Notes under the pieces: generated by a model
What the model was told of the DNA's origin: nothing
The model's database searches: none
The model's input: the letters and a program-made list of their open reading frames with translations, nothing else
Made by a program: the position numbers and the translations under genes
Assembly: GCA_019096065.1 (NCBI GenBank)
Contig: JAGUCH010000009.1
Span: 5,528,001 to 5,592,000, forward strand
DNA length: 64,000 nucleotides
Source of the DNA: Paracyclopina nana
Lineage: Eukaryota > Arthropoda > Copepoda > Cyclopoida > Cyclopettidae
Direction: 5' to 3'
Shown here: positions 59,801-64,000 of the stretch, piece after piece
Numbering within the stretch: the first letter of the stretch is position 1
Layout: each line of letters opens with the position of its first letter

Positions 59801-61493
59801 AAAGTAGCAACGAATAGCGACGAAGGCTGCTGCCAACTGCGAGTAGTGGTGCTTTCTTCAAAAGATTTCCTTCTTCGTCGGTTGGCAAAAGAGAGCGAGA
59901 GCTATTTAGCCCACCCACTGCCAGGGCCTCGGTTCGCGGCCTCAGCGGCCTCGGATGTGAGCGCGCTCAAAAACAGACCGGACCGACTGCTGCTGCTACT
60001 TTTGCCAGCTACACTACTTAAATACCGGACAGGGGCGTGACAAAAGCCATCGAAAATCGCGAGTAGTGCAGCTTAAAAAGCCCTCAATCTATTTTTACCA
60101 ATATGAAACAGGTTGTGTTATTTTTTTTTACCAGCAGCAGTTGTTCAGCAGTCAACGTGCACATATCAGAGGCCAAGTTTCCTTACTCACACTTTTATGC
60201 CTCGATCTCTCCTGCTTTTAGTCTAGCAAAATTCAATGTCATGCACGATTAGGAATGGAAAACTAGTTCTGCTACTATAGTTATCGCATTAATTTGTGGC
60301 GTGGAGAAAAAAGCTCGAATTCTTCTCGGGACGCACGCACAATGAGGATTTTTGTCGTCGATGACACAGAAAGCCCCAAGGCCCAGAAAGTCTGTTGTGC
60401 TTACTTACGACTTCTACTGCGACTCTGCCTACGATAGCCCCTTAAAGGAACATGATCAGCTATACGGAGGAGGGTATTTACATACTCGGTCGGATACTAG
60501 AACGACTACTACATGTAAATACTCTGGAAACTATTTCATTTTGCCCTATAGCTCCACACATAGACGCGAGCAGCTATACTATTAGAGAATCCCAGGCCTA
60601 GCTTGCGGTGGAGCCTACTTCTTTTGGTGCAATGCAGCTCCTAAAGGGCCTAAATATAAGAAAGCTTAGCTATCTCATAGATGTTCCTCGAGAATCCTGA
60701 TCATGCAATGATTGAAAGTATTTTTGCGGTTCACTTCAGAATGTGTACGAGAGTGTGTTTCTGGCAAATGATGATAGGGCTTGAAAGCATGCGTGACAGC
60801 AAGTCATTTTTACGAGTTGTGGTGGTGACCTTGAGGTCAAACCATTTTGCAGTTTTTTCAGTTTGCATTTGCTGTAATTATTTTGGTGGCTCTATATGAA
60901 TCCCATGAGGGCTCGCTATACAGCAGTTGTAGTTGCGGCTTTCTGACTTACCTGCAGGTCGGGGGATAAGGTGGTGATCCCAGAGTAATCTCCTGAAATA
61001 GGAGGAAACGTTTAGAGAAAACATCTGTGGCAACTTTCCACGCAAGTACTTGGCATTTCGAAGAACAAAATCGTCGCACTTCATCAGTCAACTGAACATA
61101 ATTAGAATAATAATCATTATCTTATCAAGGTCCAAAATAAAAATCTGGACAACAACGAAACGAACGCAACCACATGTAATCAATAAGCAGTATCATGCAC
61201 TCCCGAAAAATATCTAATCACGAGATCCAATTATGACGTGGCAATCTGTCACATGTCCTTAATATGACTTTAGTCTTCATAGGGTGGCGGAAAATCAATC
61301 CTTGCTCACCTTTTTCATCTCGATGAGAGGAATGGTGCGAGGCACTGTCACTGTCGGTAGTTTCTGCAAAAAAACAAAGATTTACGTAAGGCCAAGCTGA
61401 GAGAGTAAAAATGACCATTTTGAACGAACCTGCATCCACGAGAACTCGAGAGGCATCCGAGCCGAGATCTTTGACAAAAGTGATATCGGCCAT
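53868..61493 (-). CDS. Oxysterol-binding protein-related protein, ORP5/8 type
   Basis: Fourteen in-phase exons: 61493-61430, 61363-61310, 60992-60952, 58811-58581, 58265-58000, 57163-56873, 56562-56397, 56290-56124, 56070-55893, 55395-55102, 55038-54913, 54852-54709, 54648-54016 and 53960-53868; 915 aa (human ORP8 889). The region before the PH domain (ESYKAQRRSYAKEKKR) and the PH domain (VLADWLKVRGTLKSWTKLWC, IERPSKKDGFCFKLFHP, GRCWMDALELALRCSSLL) match ORP8 closely. The ORD runs about 372-720 with PYNPILGETFRCYWEH, the EQVSHHPP lipid/PI4P-binding signature (split by an intron), PFLGGGEF and DPRNDLYQYEKDYI. A coiled coil and a C-terminal membrane anchor (DMVMLVVLVVMIQ) place it in the ER at plasma-membrane contacts, where ORP5/8 exchange phosphatidylserine for PI4P. 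No FFAT motif is evident, as expected. Confidence 0.95.
57273..57402 (-). repeat. Dispersed GATGGCGC-ended repeat, copy E
   Basis: Inside an ORP8 intron. The plus strand has AATACCAGAAGTGGACTTTT, ATTTTGGCATTTTCGGC and ends GCCGCGCCATCTGGCGGA. The reverse of the end, CCGCCAGATGGCGC, is the best CTCF-like match in the family. Confidence 0.8.
57411..57801. mobile_element. Tc1/mariner-like MITE
   Basis: Terminal inverted repeats of about 48 bp, roughly 85% identical: left CAGTCTGACC...TTCAAAATT.GGACGGTACGGGAATC, right GATTCCCGCACCGTCAAATTTTGAACGGTCAGACGG. It is flanked by TA on both sides, as in Tc1/mariner insertions, and the CAGT start fits that superfamily. It is 391 bp with no transposase, and sits 8 bp from dispersed-repeat copy E in the same ORP8 intron. 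Confidence 0.8.
58812..60951. other. Large ORP8 intron
   Basis: 2.1 kb. A plus-strand TATATAAAG lies near 59796-59804 followed by mixed-composition sequence to about 60020, but no exon, conserved frame or RNA gene can be supported. Confidence 0.4.
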
Positions 61494-62055
61494 CGCTGAA
61501 TCGCTTTTCAATTATGCATGGCACTTAGCGTACACGCCGTTCATCTATTTCTTCCGTAAAGAGTCATGACAGTCTTCCTTCGTCCCCCTTTCGGCTCTCT
61601 CGATTCTCCAAGATCTTCTCTCAGATGAACAAGTCGACTTTCCCTTTTGACATCTACTATTTCATCTTACCAAGTTAAGTGCTTAGTGCACAAGTGGGAC
61701 AACTTGAAGTGTTATTGACTATTATGAAAACTGGTAGGCATTTTCACCGGTCTCAACTCAGTGACTTTCTCTCACATTTTCCTTGTTTTTCTGAAATTAA
61801 CTGAATAAAATAGTGTTTTAAACATCATTTTTGAAAAGTTGAAATCGTATAAGTATAATTTTTAATCAAGAAAGGTAATTTAAAGTCGTATTTTCATCTT
61901 GTGAATTGAGATCGGGGTCTATTTTCGATCCGTTTGAAAAGTTGTCTGTACAACTGAAACGTCAACAAGAATGTAAAAAAGCCTATGTAACGAAAGTCAC
62001 TTTTTTCTGTGAGGAAATTGGAACTTTGTGATCGAATGTGAGATTCAGTCCATTT
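61494..62055. promoter_or_regulatory. Divergent promoter region, ORP8 (-) and TXNDC11-like (+)
   Basis: 562 bp separate the two start codons. No TATA box at either side, consistent with broad housekeeping promoters. Confidence 0.5.
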
Positions 62056-64000
62056 ATGAGTTCTTCGAGCGAGGACGAATCGGAAATCAACTGCCAAAAT
62101 GACTGCAGTAGTAGGGTGGAAGTTCGAAATGAACCGAGCAGAGCAAAGTCAAGAGTCCTGAGAGATGCAATGAGGGATGTTGTGATATCCATTTTTCTCC
62201 TGGTCCTCACCACTTTCGTGACCCAGGGGGATATTCAAAGCTCTCCCTCGGCCTCTCTGTTAGTCTCAGGTAATTCCAAATCAAAGCAATTCCCACCTGA
62301 AATCCACAAATGCTTTTGTCATTTCTGTTTTGCTTCTAAACCGTTTACCAAACTGATCTTTTTGATTTTTAGCTTCTTCTATTGATTCCTCTGTATCAAA
62401 TACAGGTATTGTAAAACGGCCATTGCAATCAATATCTATTTACTCACCTTGGAGTGCGTACACTCTTTTATTATTCATGCAAAATCAATATGCACTCTTT
62501 TAATTGTAACGAGTATGGTTATTGGGATCCTTGATCAGTCTCAGTTAGGCAACTTTTGATTGACATTTTTTCCCCCTATTTTAGGGCCGAGAACTCGCTC
62601 TTCTAGAACACCTCAGCCTCTTTTTGGAGGTGACAACTCTTACCTGGATGATTACTTTTCTGGTGATGTCTTCTCCGCTTTTGAGGAAGCGGACACCTAC
62701 GAAAATGCCTTCATCATGTTTTATGCACCTTGGGACGCGGATTGTCTTCGCGCCGTGCCACTAATTGAAGAAGTGGCCAAGGTTTTCGTTGACAACGATG
62801 TCTACTTTGCTGCTGTCAACTGTTGGGAGCCAAATGGGTACTGCCATAAAGAGTTCAGCCGCAAAGACGGCAAAACTGCCAAGAATCCCAGATTGTTCCA
62901 CCACCAATATCCCATTTTCGTCTTTTATCCCAAAGATCGACGCGGCATCCAGTACAACGGTCCAATTGCTGTGCAGAGCATCTTGGAGTTCCTGAGCTTG
63001 GCCAAATCTCCTTATCAGCACATTGGGCAAAAGTCCGACTTGGCTCAATTAAGAGCCAATCACGGTGGACAGGCCTTAATTGGATACTTCCCAGATCTGC
63101 TGAACAGCCAGCGTGATAGGCAAACCTTTAAGAAATTCATCGATTCCTCCTACCAACTCCTTGAGCTTGATCCATTCCGCAAGAACTTGGGCGGCATTGG
63201 AGTAGTCACGTCACCTCTGGTTGCCATCAACCTTCAACTTGACGCATCGAGACCCGTCAGATATTTCTACTGGAACGGCACTTCCATTTCGTACCCGAAC
63301 AAGACCATATCCTCAGCCCACTCTGTGGTTACCTGGACCAGAGAGAATGCTGGCCGCAACCTTGTCAACTGGATCGGATCCACCGGTCGCAAAAGTCTGA
63401 GCTTATCAACGAGATTGGAGACTGGCTCAAAGTACTCCCTTCTTCTCTTCCTTGATAGGAAGCAAAGGCAGGTTGATTATTTTTTGGATTGGCCTCCTTT
63501 TAACCAATTTCGATTTCTGCTAGGAGGTCCTACAATAAGCTGCTGAAGGCAATCAATGAGATCGCTCTTCAATATTTCACCTGTGATGATGATGATGGCT
63601 GGGATGCATCTTCGACGAGCTCTTTGCTGGAAGCAATGTCGGATCAACAAAGGGCTGCGTTCATGCGCCAAGATTCATTTGTAGCGGAGTGCCTCGAGGA
63701 TCCCTGGTTTATAGAGTATTTTGGCAACCATTTCGCCTCCGGCAGCGTCAACCGAAGCTTGAATTCGAACCAGGAGTTGCTCATTCGGTATCCGCACAAA
63801 ATGCATCCCGGAAGGCCGAACGTGGACTCTCAAGTATGTTAATCGTCGAATACTCGAAACGCAGCCCAGTGAGCTTTGCTCTTCCAGGTCGTTGAAATGA
63901 AACGAATGGCTCGTCGACTGGATTGTGCAATGATGGCGTCCTCGTTACCAGCTCAATGTGATAGTCCCTTCGTCGACCTAGTTTTCGATGAACATGATCC
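62056..64000 (+). CDS. Thioredoxin-domain protein TXNDC11-like (3' incomplete)
   Basis: Exons 62056-62269, 62585-63467, 63524-63833 and 63888 to beyond the window; phases agree. The N-terminus is cytoplasmic and acidic (MSSSSEDESEINC), then a signal-anchor helix (VVISIFLLVLTTFVTQG) and a lumenal part. The first thioredoxin domain has FIMFYAPWDADCLRAVPLIEE; the usual CxxC is DADC, so the N-terminal catalytic Cys is lost and this domain cannot act as a normal disulfide exchanger. AAVNCWEPNGYC, YPIFVFYP and QYNGPIAVQSILEFL follow the TXNDC11 pattern. In mammals TXNDC11 is an ER partner of EDEM proteins and dual oxidases. The exon 2 donor that restores frame is AG|GCAGGT, a second probable GC-AG intron. 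Further Trx domains should lie beyond the window. Confidence 0.85.

Overview
The window is nuclear DNA from an animal, almost certainly an arthropod (hexapod or crustacean). The evidence is split genes with many tiny GT-AG introns of 56-70 nt, TATA/Inr (TCAGT) promoters, and orthologues of arthropod genes: arrow/LRP6, a smallish/LMO7-type LIM protein, a CUB-trypsin protease, an ER-anchored ORP5/8 protein and RpS3. There are no prokaryotic, viral or CRISPR features. Exon models below were built by eye from splice sites and phase; nearly every junction listed keeps the reading frame.

Layout. 0.5-4.7 kb (-): secreted CUB-serine protease, 3' end outside the window, with a tandem repeat array in one intron. 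5.4-8.5 kb (-): NHL-repeat protein and the 5' exons of an unplaced gene. 9.2-9.6 kb: MITE. 10.0-12.9 kb (+): single-pass membrane protein with a SEA-like domain. 13.2-16.8 kb (-): LIM protein of the LIMCH1/LMO7/smallish family. 18.0-18.6 kb (+): small membrane protein. 18.6-22.8 kb: gene-poor, with a CpG-rich block. 22.8-24.1 kb (-): secreted cysteine-rich protein with a TATA/Inr promoter. 24.2-25.3 kb (-): nuclear-type unknown protein. 25.9-34.8 kb (+): arrow/LRP6 Wnt co-receptor. 35.8-40.3 kb (+): patched-domain protein with an antisense U6 snRNA gene in one intron. 40.4-43.3 kb (-): WIPI3/WDR45B autophagy protein, whose first intron holds a complete opposite-strand Ldh_2-family dehydrogenase gene. 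43.7-44.7 kb (+): RpS3. 44.7-47.2 kb (-): ammonium transporter. 47.3-48.6 kb (-): unknown basic protein. 49.5-53.4 kb (+): FGF-like secreted ligand. 53.9-61.5 kb (-): ORP8-type lipid-transfer protein. 62.1 kb to the end (+): TXNDC11-like protein.

The genes are unrelated housekeeping and signalling loci rather than a cluster with one function. The most interesting structures are the nested, antisense-overlapping dehydrogenase/WIPI3 pair, and a dispersed repeat family (five loci) whose ends carry CTCF-like GATGGCGC motifs and which has been tandemly amplified inside the protease intron. Also of interest are three MITE-like inverted-repeat elements, the intronic U6 gene, and an FGF-like ligand with an unusual basic cysteine tail. 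I did not find a clearly new molecular system.
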